Assembly (NCBI RefSeq): GCF_949987535.1
Contig: NC_080077.1
Span: forward strand, 34,747,389 to 34,811,388
From: Balaenoptera acutorostrata
Lineage: Eukaryota; Chordata; Mammalia; Artiodactyla; Balaenopteridae
Reading direction: 5' to 3'
DNA length: 64,000 nt
In this document: positions 44,059 to 56,625 of the stretch, piece by piece
Layout of the letters: each line of letters starts with the position of its first letter
Position numbering within the stretch: position 1 is the first letter of the stretch
Notes under the pieces: generated by a model
The model's input: only the letters and a program-made list of their open reading frames with translations
What the model was told of the DNA's origin: nothing
Databases searched by the model: none
Made by a program: the position numbers and the translations under genes

Positions 44059-46185
44059 TGATTTGTATTTCCTGAAAGGAAGGAACGATTGAGTTTTAAA
44101 ACGTGATTTGATTTGAACAAACTCTGCTAAATAAATTTATTTTTTGGACACTATTTGTAGAAAAAATTTAGATGGGGATAATTTTCCATTGCCTCTTTCT
44201 GCATTACTGAAGTATAACTCAGTATTTTCTTAACATTTTGTGTTTTAAATAGAGCATTACCAAAAGTCATTTACAAATGACTTATTTACATTTTAAAAGT
44301 TTACTTTACAAAGGATTACTCAGGAAATATTTTCTTCCCTAGTTTACTTCTGACCCTGGGAACAAATAGTCTTAGTATTATCATTTGATAACTGGCTCAA
44401 CAACAATGAAATTAGTGTCACAGATTCAGTTTTACTCAAGTTTGTTGAAGCTGGTATTAGATTGTTTAACTTGTTAAAACTTGGAGATAGATGTTTATTG
44501 ATGGTTAATAATTCACTTGAAAATGTAGTTAAGATTATAAACAGGATTAAAACAACCAGTAGAAAGCATTACTTTTTAAGAAGATTTAGATTTTAATTTT
44601 ACTTTTAGGAGTTTAAGAATGTTGCTAAGCATTTACTGTTAAGGCTTCTGTAAAAGGAAGTAGAAAGAAGAATTAGTGGAACTGAAACCCACTTATTCTT
44701 GGGAAAATCTAGCTTTGATAAAAGATTACTGCTTATTAAACCTGTTTTATACTGTCTTGGAAACAATTTAAGACCAAGGGTGATGGATAAGCCCATGAAT
44801 ACCACATGAAAAAAAAAAACAGCTTTTTTTTTTTTTTTTTTTGATAAACGTGGCCATTATGGCCATTGTAATATGTGTATCATCAGTTCCTATATTTGAA
44901 GGACACTTTGGTCAGTAGTCAGGGTATGTTTCTGAGGAATCCAGGGACATTGGGGATATATAACAAAACCATGAAGAGGAGAAAATAAATTGAAAAAGAA
45001 ATGACTGACTCTGGAAATTACCAGGACATCCTGCCCAGGATGTCATTATCAAATCTGTGTTCCGTTATTTTTATGAAAAGATAAAATCTATACACACCAG
45101 AAGACAACGGCAAACTGAGACATAATTGGTCTGTGATGATCAAGGACATTTCATATTGCATTAGCCTAGTACTTTTAATTAGAGTTTCAGTTTAATTACG
45201 GTATAATTATAAACTAGTTGTAGGCACTATCTGATGATAGAGTATAGAGATTTTACTTAAGGCTTCATATCAAGTGATAGCCATGATTGCATGCAAAATG
45301 ACATTGAATGCACAGCGCAGCGTCCACGAGCTGTACATTAGGGAAATGTGTGGGTTCCTTTACTACATTAGATTCCCATTATTATGTTGTTTTCTGTTCC
45401 CTTGTTCATCTTTATGAGTAAATAGTTACTCAGAAAGAGAGTCAGGCTCAATATTACTATACTTAAACTACACTTGTTCATAATATATGAGGAAAAGAAG
45501 ATGAGAAAGAAAAGGAAGTGAAAAATCAGAATTATTAATTTTGAATTACATTACTTCTATGAAAGGCTGCTTTTTGGTTTTTAAACACTCAGAGTAGTGG
45601 AAAATAAGATGTAAATGAGTCAATAGGATAAAATATGTTGGTAGAAAAAAATCCCTTTCTTGTAGGCCTTGATAAGGTAATGTATTGCTCAAGCATTAAA
45701 AATGAATAAATAGAAAAATTACTGAGCCTAGTATTGTTGGTATTCCTGTGCTATTAAGAGCCCATGTCAAAATACTTAATAATAGATATTCAGATTAATA
45801 AAGTTTTATTTTATCAAGAATCTTGCATCTAAGGAAGTTAGCCCTAAGTTGGCTCAGTTAGGAAAAAAACGTGATGTCGATGCATCAAGTGGTTTTACGA
45901 GCAGGATACCACCTGGTTCCTCCTTGCTCTGACTTCATTTATTGTTGTCTGGGATAATGAGGACTGTTCATTGGCTTACGCCTTTACTTGTAAGAGACAG
46001 ATGCTATCTGATCTCTCCTGTCAGAAGAATTCCCAGAATAAGCCATTCAACCAAGAACAATCGGTGTCTTGTTGATTGCAAACAGTAGGGAATTCTCTGT
46101 ATTCTCTTGTACCCAGCTTTTTCTGTTTTTGTTTGCCCACTGGTAGCAGAAACTGTTCACTGGCTGACTAACTGAAGGGGCATAA
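44059..46185. other. Repeat-poor intronic block, no gene seen
   Basis: About 2.1 kb with no recognised transposon family. It contains an A11-CAGC-T19 potential hairpin at 44809-44842 and a 20-base near-perfect palindrome at 45025-45044. No exon signal. Confidence 0.45.
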
Positions 46186-46575
46186 CAGTGGCTTTTTTTT
46201 TTTTTTAATTAAATTTGTTTATTTATTTATTTATTTATGGCTGCGGTGGGTCTTCGTTGCTGCGCGCTGGCTTTCTCTAGTTGTGGTGAGCGGGGGGCTA
46301 CTCTTCGTTGCGGTGTGCGGGCTTCTCATTGTGGTGGCTTCTCTTGTTGCGGTGCGTGGGCTCTAGGCGTGCGTGCTTCAGTAGTTGTGACACTCGGGCT
46401 CAGTAGCTGTGGCTCACATGCTCTAGAGCGCAGGCTCAGTACTTGTGGCGCACGGGCTTAGTTGCTCTGCGGCATGTGGGATCTTCCCGGACCAGGGCTC
46501 GAACCCGTGTCCCCTGCATTGACAGGCGATTCTCAACCACTGCGCCACCAGGGAAGCCCCACATCAGTGGCTTTT
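46186..46575 (-). mobile_element. CHR-type SINE (long form), with TSD
   Basis: Minus-strand copy: T-rich tail at 46197-46240, repeated 'cagtagttgtg' body units, head at 46470-46564. Target duplication cagtggctttt at 46186-46196 and 46565-46575. Confidence 0.96.
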
Positions 46576-48499
46576 GAGAAGATACTGCTTTTCTGTGATT
46601 TGGCTGTCCTTTATTACTGTGATGTAACCACTCAGTATCTGAAAATGTCCACATTGCCAGTACACTTTTAGCATTTCTGTTGAGCCTGTCTTCTACTGTG
46701 TGTTTCTGTTTGTCTCTTCTGAAATATACCTTTTATTTTAAACAGGTCTCTCTTTTTAGTCTTTCTTTTCTTTCTCCACCTCCTTCTCCTCTAATTTCTC
46801 ATCACTATGATCACACATCATTGATAGTCCAGATTTTCTTTCAGTCTGTTCCCATTTCAGAGTAGTTTAAGCCATACATTGTGGCTAAAAACAAACACAG
46901 TGCAGTGTAATATGAATGATGAGAAAATATAGATACTGCCAGACCACAAGGAATATGTTTTTGATTTCATTTATAGGCTGGGGTGGATATTATAGCTCTG
47001 GCTATTTCACTTGGTACTTCACTTCTTCAGAGGACTGGGGAATATTGTTCAATATTATCCAGGTCTTATTAGGGCTCTTCAGTCACTTTTCTTGTTTGAA
47101 TACAGCAAGAACATGCTTTCTGTCACTAGGAGTGAGGGTTAAAAACAAGCAGACAAACAACAACATACAAGAATCCCTGTAAACTGCTGATTTGTATTAA
47201 TGCCTGAAATCCATGCAACAGGATTTATGTATTCATTCATTTATTTTTATGTATTTTATTTTTTTGACAGTGATTCGATTAGAACAAAATTATATTCTGA
47301 GAAGAAGATGCACAGCTGCCAGTTGGCCCATTTTAGAACCACTCTTGAGTTAGTTAGCAATCCTTTACTGAGTGCTTGTCTTCTGGAAAATAGTATGCTA
47401 TATAGTCCTGGAAGAGGTAAAAGACCTGTAAGACCTGGTTCCTTTAAGTATGTAAATCTTGTTGGCAACTCTTGAAATGTCTGTTTATAAAAATTCTTGG
47501 TAGAAACTGAAGACCAGCTCACACTAAGTTAACAATATTACAGTTTAAAACAAATGAACTGAAGGGATATAACATGATCAAAAATATGAGGTAACTGAGG
47601 AGTGATGTTTGAATCTGGTCAAGAAAGGAGGAGATAGATTTAGAACTGGAAGAGAAAAAGATGTGAAAGGGTTTGTTTTTTTAATAATGGGGGACTTGAT
47701 ACCATAGTCTTTGCAGTACAATATTGCAGATGTTGCATGGGGAAATAGGAAAATAATGAATCACATCATCACTTAGAAAGTGAGTCTGCATTCATTCATC
47801 TTACGTCAGCCCACTGACTCAAGGTCTGGACTGGTTAGTCTCTCAGCAATTGTTGTAGGTTGTAAGCATCCAACACTATAAAGCAGTATAAATACAAAAC
47901 ATTTAGTATGCAAAATTGCAAAATTTTAAAAAGATAAAGGATTTCGTGTTCTAAATCTTGACAAAACCATTGGCATATGAGGTAAGGCAAGTGACCAGTT
48001 AACAGTTGAGCTTAAGTAATTGGCTGTATATTTAGTTTTTGTGGTAGAACAAAGTTAAAGAATTCGTATGAGATGATGAAAATGCATTTTCAAAATTACT
48101 CCGAAAGATAAGGTGTAATTAGGGCTCTTAAATAATTTTTTTGCTGTTTGAAATTGGAATTGGAAATGCAAGGCTAATTGAGTCCCATATTTGTCTTAAA
48201 ACTGTTGTCAGGACTCAAGCATGCGTCAAAAATAGAGGATTGTCTTTGCAGGGTGTTGTATGTACACTCAGCAGTGGGGTTAAAAGTTATGTTGGTATGA
48301 GCATAACAAAAAGAGTGACTTAGAGAAGAGGGGTATAATGATGAGTAATGAGAAATGAGTTTGGAGAAACAGTGAAAGTATGTTTAAGGGCTTGAATGGA
48401 CCAGTGTAAGATTTTAGGCCTTCTATAGTGTGATGCATTAAGACTCAGAGTTGGCCTTGGCCATGGTGGTTGATGTGATTTGGGGAAGTGTCCTGATGC
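46576..48499. other. Intronic, no gene seen
   Basis: A weak antisense L2/MIR remnant at about 47330-47470 ('cctttactgagtgcttgtct'). The rest is unique-looking. Confidence 0.4.
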
Positions 48500-48670
48500 A
48501 GTGGGTAGAACACTAGACTGGAAGTCATGAACCCTGTGTTCTGTAGCCTTAGCTCCATCTCCCAACTATTGATATATATGTAAACATGGGAAGTTACTTC
48601 ACCTTTTTGAGCCTTTGTTTTTCATCAGGAAAATAAGGGTGTTAGACTGATCTGTCAGGTGTCCTTGGTA
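48500..48670 (+). mobile_element. MIR/MIR3-like SINE
   Basis: 'agtgggtagaacactagact', 'gggaagttacttcacctttt' and 'gaaaataagggtgttagact' follow a MIR-type order in plus orientation. Confidence 0.65.
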
Positions 48671-48699
48671 TTTGGTAAAGGTGATTCCGACAATTCAGT

Positions 48700-49340
48700 T
48701 GTAGAAGAAGAAAACGAAGGTGGATGGATGAGCTAGAGACTTATTGTTAATTTATGTGTGAGGAGTAAGGGCTTGGGCTGGAATGACATTTAAGAATGAA
48801 GAGGAAAGGAGAGATCCGGGAGATATGGTAGAGGTAGAAATGGCAGAGTTTGCAGATGAGTTGAAGGTTGAGGATGAAGAAGAGGGAAAGAGTCAAAAAT
48901 AACTCTACATTTTGGAGCCTAGGGGATTGGGAGGACGGAGTGAACATTGTTGACAGTTATGGGAAATTTGCGAACACTTGCTTATTGTTGAGGGGAAGAT
49001 GAGCTCAGGTTTTCACATGTCAAATGTTAGTTGACATCTGAGTGAGATGTCCTGCAGGCATCTGGAAGTACCAGAGTGAAAGAGGGATGAGAGAGGTCAG
49101 GCCTGGTGATGGCTCCTGGGTGTCAGCCACAGACTGTCTTCAGAACTGAAATGAATGAGCTCATTGAGGAAGAAATGGGAAGAAGAAAAGAGCATGGGCC
49201 TAAGGTTGGAGGGAAGATGGGGGAAAATCCTTCATGTAATTTATAGCCAACGGTGTGGAAGTTAAGGCCAATAATAAATTAGAGAAATGAGAGAAGGCCA
49301 AGGGGACCTGAGAGGTTGAGAAAGCCACTGAGTTTGGTTT
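48700..49340 (-). mobile_element. L2 LINE 3' region
   Basis: Antisense L2 features: 'gatatggtagaggtagaaat', 'gagtgagatgtcctgcaggc', 'agcatgggcctaaggttgga', 'ggccaaggggacctgagagg'. Old and diverged. Confidence 0.6.
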
Positions 49341-50501
49341 TGAGACAGTAGGTACCTCGGGTAGTCTCCTTGTACTATTTCCAGAATATTAAAGTGTAAG
49401 AAAGAATTTTATGGAAGAAGTAGAAATTATAAGAATAGACTCCCTATTTTAACCACAGGACAGAATATGGAAGTTCTAATAAGTAGGAAAATAAACATTA
49501 TGAAGTAAAATTCAAGACACTCAATTTAGTGTGCCAAGAGAGAAGAAAAATGTTTTTCCCCCCTTTAAGTCTGACTTCAGTGAGCAATCACAATCCTTTC
49601 TAATCATTCCTTTTTCAAATCCTACCTAAACTGCACTACCCTTTACTGAAACAAAGCATATCCTTTGCAGGAAGGCAGAGAGAGGAAACCTGTGTGTGAC
49701 ATATCCTCTTCCATAACTATTGAGATTAAAAGTATACCGCCTCCCATCTGTTTACTACAAAGAGGCCCTGGGCCAGCTTTGTTTGATCACCCCCATCTGT
49801 AAACACTATGTGTGAGTTCAGATGGATTTTGTTACAGTGGAATTTGGACAGTGGGATTGAGTCAATACAGGACTTTATGATGCTGTTTAGTTTGTAAATA
49901 AGAACTTGAAGGAGGATTTATAGTAGGTAACATCTACCCGAGAATGGCAAAGATTACTGTCTCCCTCCCTGCCCCCAGCTAATTTTCATTGTCGTAATCA
50001 TTTCAGAAGTAAAATGCAGATTTTTTTTTTTTTTTTTCCCCATCTGAGACATCTAATTAGTTTCACTAACTTGGCACTGGAACCATACATTTTATTGAGC
50101 CTGGGGAAGTAAAGCACTAGTGAACATCTGGACTATTGAGTACACCACTAACATTGTGGCAGGACCAGAAGTCTCCTGGATCTCAGATGGGCTAGTCACT
50201 GAGCAGTTGTGTCTTTTTTCCATCTAGAACTATACCAGGTCCACTCTGGTATAGTCAGTATTCGCTGAGGCTTCACCCCAGCCTCAGAACCACCCTTCTG
50301 CCCACTGAGAATATGTGGCTTTCTCTGTAGCCTTCTTGGAAGGATTGGGTACCCCACTACCTTGGGTGACGAAGATTAACCCTGGAGGATGGTAAATGCT
50401 CAAGTCACCCATTAGTCCAGGAAGAGGAAGTGCTGTAGGAAATGGCTGCTGACTTGTGAATCCTAGGAATTTTATTCTGAACAGTATATCTTATCCTAGA
50501 A
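49341..50501. other. Intronic, no gene seen
   Basis: A T17 run at about 50021-50037; otherwise no recognised repeat. Confidence 0.4.
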
Positions 50502-50655
50502 CTGAATGCACTTCTTTTTTTTTTTTTTTTTTGGCCTCACTGCGAGACATTTGGGATCTTAGTTCCCGGACCAGGGATCAAACCCGTGCTCCCTTTAGTG
50601 GAAGTGTGGAGTCTTAACCACTGGACTGCCAGGGAAGTCCCTGAATGTACTTCTT
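50502..50655 (-). mobile_element. Short tRNA-derived SINE (CHR head-only type), with TSD
   Basis: Minus-strand short copy: poly(T) at 50515-50532, head at 50550-50640 (revcomp of GGGACTTCCCTGGCAGTCC). Target duplication ctgaatg(c/t)acttctt with one mismatch at 50502-50516 and 50641-50655. Confidence 0.95.
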
Positions 50656-53269
50656 AATTTGCCTGCAAATTAACAAAACTTTTAAGATAATTGTTTTACT
50701 AATTTTTTTCTAGCTATAATACTTCTTTTCTTTGATGTGGGCAGAACTATGAAAATGTTCTGCTAAGTAACAGAAACCCAAGGCACGATTATCTTTCCTT
50801 TTGCTGAAAAACAAACAAAACCCCACATGTATTTGAGATCATCTCTTTCCTAGAGTGGCAAAAGCATCCTAAAAATGCAAAATGGCCTGTATCCACACTC
50901 TTGTTTTGCAGCATTATTTTGTTTGCCTTTGTCAAGATAAAGGTCATGTTCGGTTTCCCTGAAAACATGTATTCCGCTTTCCAGAGGCGATAGGTGACCA
51001 AAGGCACGTGAGAGCAGTCCCAGCATAAGTAAATAAAAGTACCCAGCAGTACTTCAGGTAGGAGGCAGTTCACAGGGAGGGAGAATAAACCACTACAAGT
51101 ATTTGCCTCTGACCCGTGCATGCATCCCATTGTAGCCACCAAAGCTCAGACACAATAATGGCGCTGGACTGGATCCAGTGAGGAAGGAAGAAGTGAAGTT
51201 CTTATGTATATGCTGTTATCGCTATCAGAAAACAAAGGCATGGGGAGGAGAGATGTGGGCAAGGTGGGAAGGAATCCATGAACCACAAGCAAAATTGTGC
51301 CGGTTCTTAAACTCTTTGATCTTTGTTTCATTGAGGATTGATATCAAAACAGTGTCTCCAAAGATTGCCTACATTCTTAGTTCCAAGTTGGGAGGAATGC
51401 CTTGCCCCTTCTTTCATTTACTTTTATTTAAATAGCATCAACACATCCCTTTACATGTAGTGCCCCATTCTTTCTCTAATTTAATGATAGTGGCAATGGC
51501 ATATGGAGAATGATGGCAGAGTGGAGCTATTAATGTCTCAGAGTTGAGCTCTGCCTCTTCCCTCAGACCTATGAAATGAGGGTGGTTTTTGAATAAGAAC
51601 TTTATTATCATCAACTTTGCTGTATCCTGAATGGAAAAAAAAGGCAGTATTTAACTTGTATATTTGAATATGTTCTATATGTGCCAAGTTTACATCACAA
51701 ATATTGGCTGCTTTTTTACACAAAAGTTTTTCTTCTCCGAGTGTTTTAGAAAGCACTAGGTAAGTGTGTTCTTTTTTTTAGTGTTTTTTAAATAATAATA
51801 GTTGATTTATGGTGGTTACTCCTCTTGAAGTTTAGCTTTAAGACTTTATAGGTTACAAAAAAGAGATTGCAACTTTGTGGTAAATGTTGACTGTAACCAT
51901 GAAAATAATGGTATTACCTTTTTCTTTTTTCTCTCTCTCTCTCAGCTATAATATGTCTGCAAGAGAGTCCTAAGTGTAACTGTGTGTATTTTTTTAATAG
52001 AATTTGTTAGCTTCCTGAAATAAGATTGGCTTGCTTTATTTGTCAGTAAGTGTGTTACTTTTTCTAACATTTAATGCAGGGTAATTTCACACCAAAATGG
52101 GTAAACATTTTTATTCTATGTGGCATTCTTGACTGTTCTGTTTCTTTTTAAAATCACGTTTTAACTTTTTATTGCCTCTTTATTAAGTGTTCGGAAAACC
52201 AAACACATGGAAGCGTTCTTATTTTACGTATTGGTGGTAACTAACAACCTAGTAAAATTTGATTTTTTTTTTCAATTTCAAGAGTGATGTTTTTAAAAAG
52301 CAGTTTAGAAAGAACCCATGTTTGTTGACATTTATCATCATCTAGACCTTAATATCACATGGTCTAAGTTCCTCATTAATTATTTGCAGGTTTCCAGGAC
52401 TGAAGTAATAAACCATAAACCTGAAAAATATGCAGTAACTTGCTGAATCAAATCAAAATGAAATTATGATTTTTTAGCCATGAGTGAAACTAAATTATTT
52501 AAAAAGACTACCAAATCATAGTAAAGAGAGTATTGAAATAAAACTAAATCTACATATTTTATACACTTATTAAACCAAACCTGCTTTATTAAAATAACTT
52601 TATGATTCTCTAGTGTATTACTTATACATATTTAATCCAAAGATTAACACCTACCTGACAATACTGCTTACGTAGTTTTGGATGAGTTGACCTCAGACAA
52701 AAAGGATACTCCCCAGTGCACAGGACATGCTGGACATATTCACAACCAGGATACTATGTGAGATGTTCTTGAGGTTCTGTTTACATGACCCCAATACAAA
52801 CAAGATTGCTTTTTGGTGTGAGAGGAAATGATGCCGGTGAACATAAGGATTACCATTGGGAGGTGTAGTTCATGGACAGCAGAATTAAATCTGCACTATG
52901 CGTGCCCTCTTTGGGGAATTACAGATCGAAATAATGAATGAAACATAACAGAAAACCTAAGTTGGGAAAACATCTTTTCTAATCTTTTGATCTGTCTGTC
53001 AAAACCGGTGCTAATTTTGAAGAATTGATGCAATGTTGATGGAACGACTTTGATGTAAGTATGAAATACTGTACAGAAATACTTAACACTGAACACGGTA
53101 CTAGGATGTGGCCGTAAACCCCCTCTTTATTAGGAAGTGCCATCTGTTTCTTCTCTAAAAGAAATTTAAAATGTTTTTCTCATCAGTGAAATATGCTTGA
53201 CTCTCACCCAAAATGATATCCCAGCTCAGACCTTACCTCTATGCTTGAGATCTGTTTAAGGCAATAACC
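50656..53269. other. Repeat-poor intronic block, no gene seen
   Basis: About 2.6 kb with no transposon family recognised. ORFs of 117 and 85 codons at 50789-51142 (minus) and 51178-51435 (plus) have no recognisable domain or codon-level support. Candidate unique sequence. Confidence 0.45.
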
Positions 53270-53680
53270 CACTGGGATGCTCAGGAGTGTTTATCTTAAT
53301 CTCAGCATATTTATAAGCAGCTGTATCATTTGCTCTCAAGCATGCTTCATACCAGTCCTTCAGAGTTCCAGTTACTAAACTGATTCTTTCTCTTTCCTTC
53401 CTTACACCAAACCCTCTACTGTCTCTTTAAATTTTCCCATACCTGCACCTCCTGCTTATTGCAACTGCTCTTTCGAAGACCCTCAAAATATCCTTCCTGG
53501 ACTATTGCAGTAGCCTCCTTATCTGCTCTCTTGCCTTGGCTTCATAGATAACCTCCTCTAACCAATCCATCTTTCACCGTGCTCTCAAAGAGATTTGTCT
53601 GACACAAAAATCTGATCATGTGAGTCCTTTCTTAAATGTTCACTGCTTCCCTATGGCCAAAGGAATATAGCTTTACCTCT
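53270..53680 (+). mobile_element. L2 LINE 3' region
   Basis: Sense L2 features: 'cctggactattgcagtagcc', 'ccgtgctctcaaagagattt', 'aaaaatctgatcatgtgagt' and 'cactgcttccctatggccaa'. Orientation is opposite to the other L2 fragments here. Confidence 0.75.
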
Positions 53681-53684
53681 TAAA

Positions 53685-53915
53685 TGGTTTCTGTGTATGA
53701 GGTACTCTTTAAATATATTATCTTGTATAATCCTCACAGCAAGTAAATGAGGTACTTACTAACCCATATTATCTCCATTTTACAAACGAGGAAACAGACA
53801 CAGAGCGTTTAAGTACCTGGCCCAGGGTCACATAGCTGATAATGACAGGGCCCGAATCCGGCCCAGGGAGCCTGACGCTAAACCCACTGTCTGTAAAAAC
53901 TATGCTATGATGCTT
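53685..53915 (-). mobile_element. MIR SINE
   Basis: Clear antisense MIR: 'ataatcctcacagcaagtaa', 'attttacaaacgaggaaaca', 'cagggtcacatagctgataa' and 'aacccactgtctg'. Confidence 0.85.
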
Positions 53916-54903
53916 CTAACTTCTTAGCTTCTCACAAAGGCAGGGTTTGAAATCCAAAGTGGATGGAGAGAGGATGTACTCATTTTATATCTTCATACAC
54001 TTGTGTGTGTGGCCTGCCTTGCCACTTCCTATAAAGGTGATTGTTTTAAATTTTATGGTATAAAATTAGTGTGGAAAGGCAATAGTTCTTGGTCTGAGAG
54101 CTGGTATATCATAACTACTAATGGTTCTTAAAATATTAGGTACATTGTATGGCTTCAGCTTTAGTTGAGTTATTAGGCATTTTATGTGTGTTTGCCACAC
54201 TCATACATGATCTTTTTCTTTTTTTGGAGGTGTCCTTTTCTGTCCTTGTGTAGTTGACCGTTTGCGGTATACATTTTGCTCCAGACAAAAATATAATGAC
54301 ACTGAGCATTGGTATGAAGATTCTTCACTTCTTGCTCCGGCCTCAGGCAATCATGAGTTTTCAGTTGTTGCAGAAGTTCAAAAAACTTAAATTTTGATAG
54401 ACAGAGCCATTGAAAGCTTTTTGTCTTAAAGTTTGATTTGAGAAAAGGAATATACAAATACAAATATACAGCCTCATTTTACCAACTCCTTACCATTCTT
54501 TCAATTCACAGTTTATTCTAAACATTTACTCTGTCTTCTGAGGTCACTGATTTTCCTTCTAGTGTCAGGTAAGTTAGAAAGATTATTTTTTCCATTGAAA
54601 AATGTATTGTTTCCCGGTCATAGTTCAAACATTTGCGAATGACTCCGAACAAGTCAATGTCTAATGTATCTTCCATATGACAACCCTTCATCTATTAGAT
54701 GACAGCCATCATGTCCCCCTGTGTCATCTCTCTTTTAAATACATATTCAGATTCCTCCCACAACATGACTTTCAGGTTTTTTTTTTTTGCCATCATGGTC
54801 CCACTTTGAATTAGAAGACCCAAGTATACAATAAGTAGATATGGTTTAGTGCCGCCTAGAATATCAGTGGCAGATATCTTAAATAGAACCTCATTATTGG
54901 TTG
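53916..54903. other. Intronic, no gene seen
   Basis: No recognised repeat and no exon signal. Confidence 0.4.
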
Positions 54904-55318
54904 CTGTTAGGGTTGAATTGTGTCCCTCCAAAATTTATGTGTTGAAGTCCCAACTCTCAGTACCTCAGAATGTGACTGTATTTGGAGATAGAGCCTTTAA
55001 AGAGGTACTAAGGTAAAATGAGATTATGAGTGGGCCTTAATCCAATGCAACTGGTGTCCTCATAAGAAGAGGTTAGGAAGAAAAAAAAAAAAAGAATAAT
55101 AAGAAATTAGGGCATAGACAAGTATAGTGGGAAGACCATGTGAGGACACAGTGAGAAGGTGGCCATGTGTAAGCCAAGGAGAGAGGCCTTTTAAGAACAC
55201 AATCTGCCAAATCCTTGATCTTGGACTTCTACCTCCAGAATTGTGAGAAAATAAGTTTCTGTTCTTTTCAGCCACAAGTCTGTGGTATTTTGTTAGGGCA
55301 GCCTTAATAAACTGATAT
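54904..55318 (+). mobile_element. MLT1 (ERVL-MaLR) solo LTR
   Basis: Plus-strand LTR: 'gttgaattgtgtccctccaa', 'tgactgtatttggagataga', 'ggtgtcctcataagaagagg', 'accatgtgaggacacagtga', 'ccagaattgtgagaaaataa' and 'tattttgttagggcagcctt'. An A13 run at 55081-55093 lies inside it. No internal region remains. Confidence 0.88.
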
Positions 55319-56389
55319 AGTCCCTAAACTTTGTACCCTAATTCCTCAAGCCCAAGACAGTGGTAGTTGAACCCTGTGGCCGTGGTAGGTTAAGTGGAAA
55401 GGAATGATTTATGCACAGACTCACAATTGAGATTACACAAAATGTTAGAGGTTTTTTTGTGTTATTTTGTCTTGGATGTCTCTTTTCTACTTTGTTCTAC
55501 AGAAATCAATGTTCATTTCTGAGTGAAAACAGTGGAAGTTAAAAAATATAGCTTTTAAACATAACTGGTAATTCACAGGGTAGGTTTTGTATAATATAAG
55601 TGGGAACTGTACAAGATAGATTTTGTGTGCTGATGAGCAAGGGATTCTGATTATTTGAATGTTGAGAACATTTGGCTGAATTGGTATTCTGGAGCCTGAG
55701 AGACTTTAGGACCATCAAAAACTAAGAGTTCTAGAAGTTCTAAAATTCTCTAAGAGCTCCTTGAAAAATAACTAGCAACAGATGAGTCATTTAATATTTC
55801 TGAACATTGATTTCTGATCATAAACTGATACCATCTTGGATTCTGTGATATTACAAACAAATTAAGAAATTACCATTTTGCATCTATCAGTAAAAATTGA
55901 CTTGGGAAAGAATCATTAGTGGATGTTAAATTGGGGGCAGAACAAGTTTGATGGAGGGTAGAATGTTTACCTGGTCTTGAAGCATCACTGCAGATAAGAG
56001 TACTTATATAGTGGAGAAACAGAACATCAAAATTAACATCATTAAGGAGGGGCACACAGATATCATATGCACCTGGGTATGATACCATAAGAAAAACACA
56101 AAATTATTTTTGTAGTGTTCTGACAACAAGTGCATTAGCTGAATCTAACCATGAGGAAACATCAGATAAACCCAAATAGAGGAATATTCTAAGAAATACC
56201 TGGCTTGACTTCTTCAAAATGACAATGTCATTAAAGACAAAGAAAAGCTGAGGGATTGTTTTGGATTAAAGGAGGAAGAGAGATGTGAAAATTAAATGCA
56301 ATGTATGTTCCTGGATTGAATCCTGGACTGAGAAATATAGGTAAAAAGACATTATTGAGACAACTGACAGTGGAACATGAAGCATGAAT
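55319..56389. other. Intronic, no gene seen
   Basis: No recognised repeat and no exon signal. Confidence 0.4.
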
Positions 56390-56625
56390 TATATCAGGGA
56401 TAAGCCACACTTTTTTTCTGTAAATGACCAAATAGTAAAATTTTTAGGCTTTGCAGGCCATACTGTCTCTCTTGAAACAACTACTCAACTCTGCTGTTCT
56501 TCACATTGTTGCCATGGACAAAACAGAAAAGAATGGGCATGTCTGGGTTCCAGTAAAATTTTATTTACAAAATCACTTGTAGGTCAGTTTCGGCTCAAGG
56601 GTTTGCTGGACCCTATATTATGTAA
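56390..56625. mobile_element. hAT-type MER DNA transposon fragment
   Basis: 'tgtaaatgaccaaatagtaa', 'ttttaggctttgcaggccat', 'acaactactcaactctgctg' and 'taaaattttatttacaaaat' match a common mammalian MER element (about 230 bases) that I cannot name with certainty. Confidence 0.65.

Noticed and set aside
50789..51142. 117-codon minus-strand ORF
   Set aside because: No domain recognised and no splice or promoter context; longest of several chance ORFs in a repeat-poor stretch.
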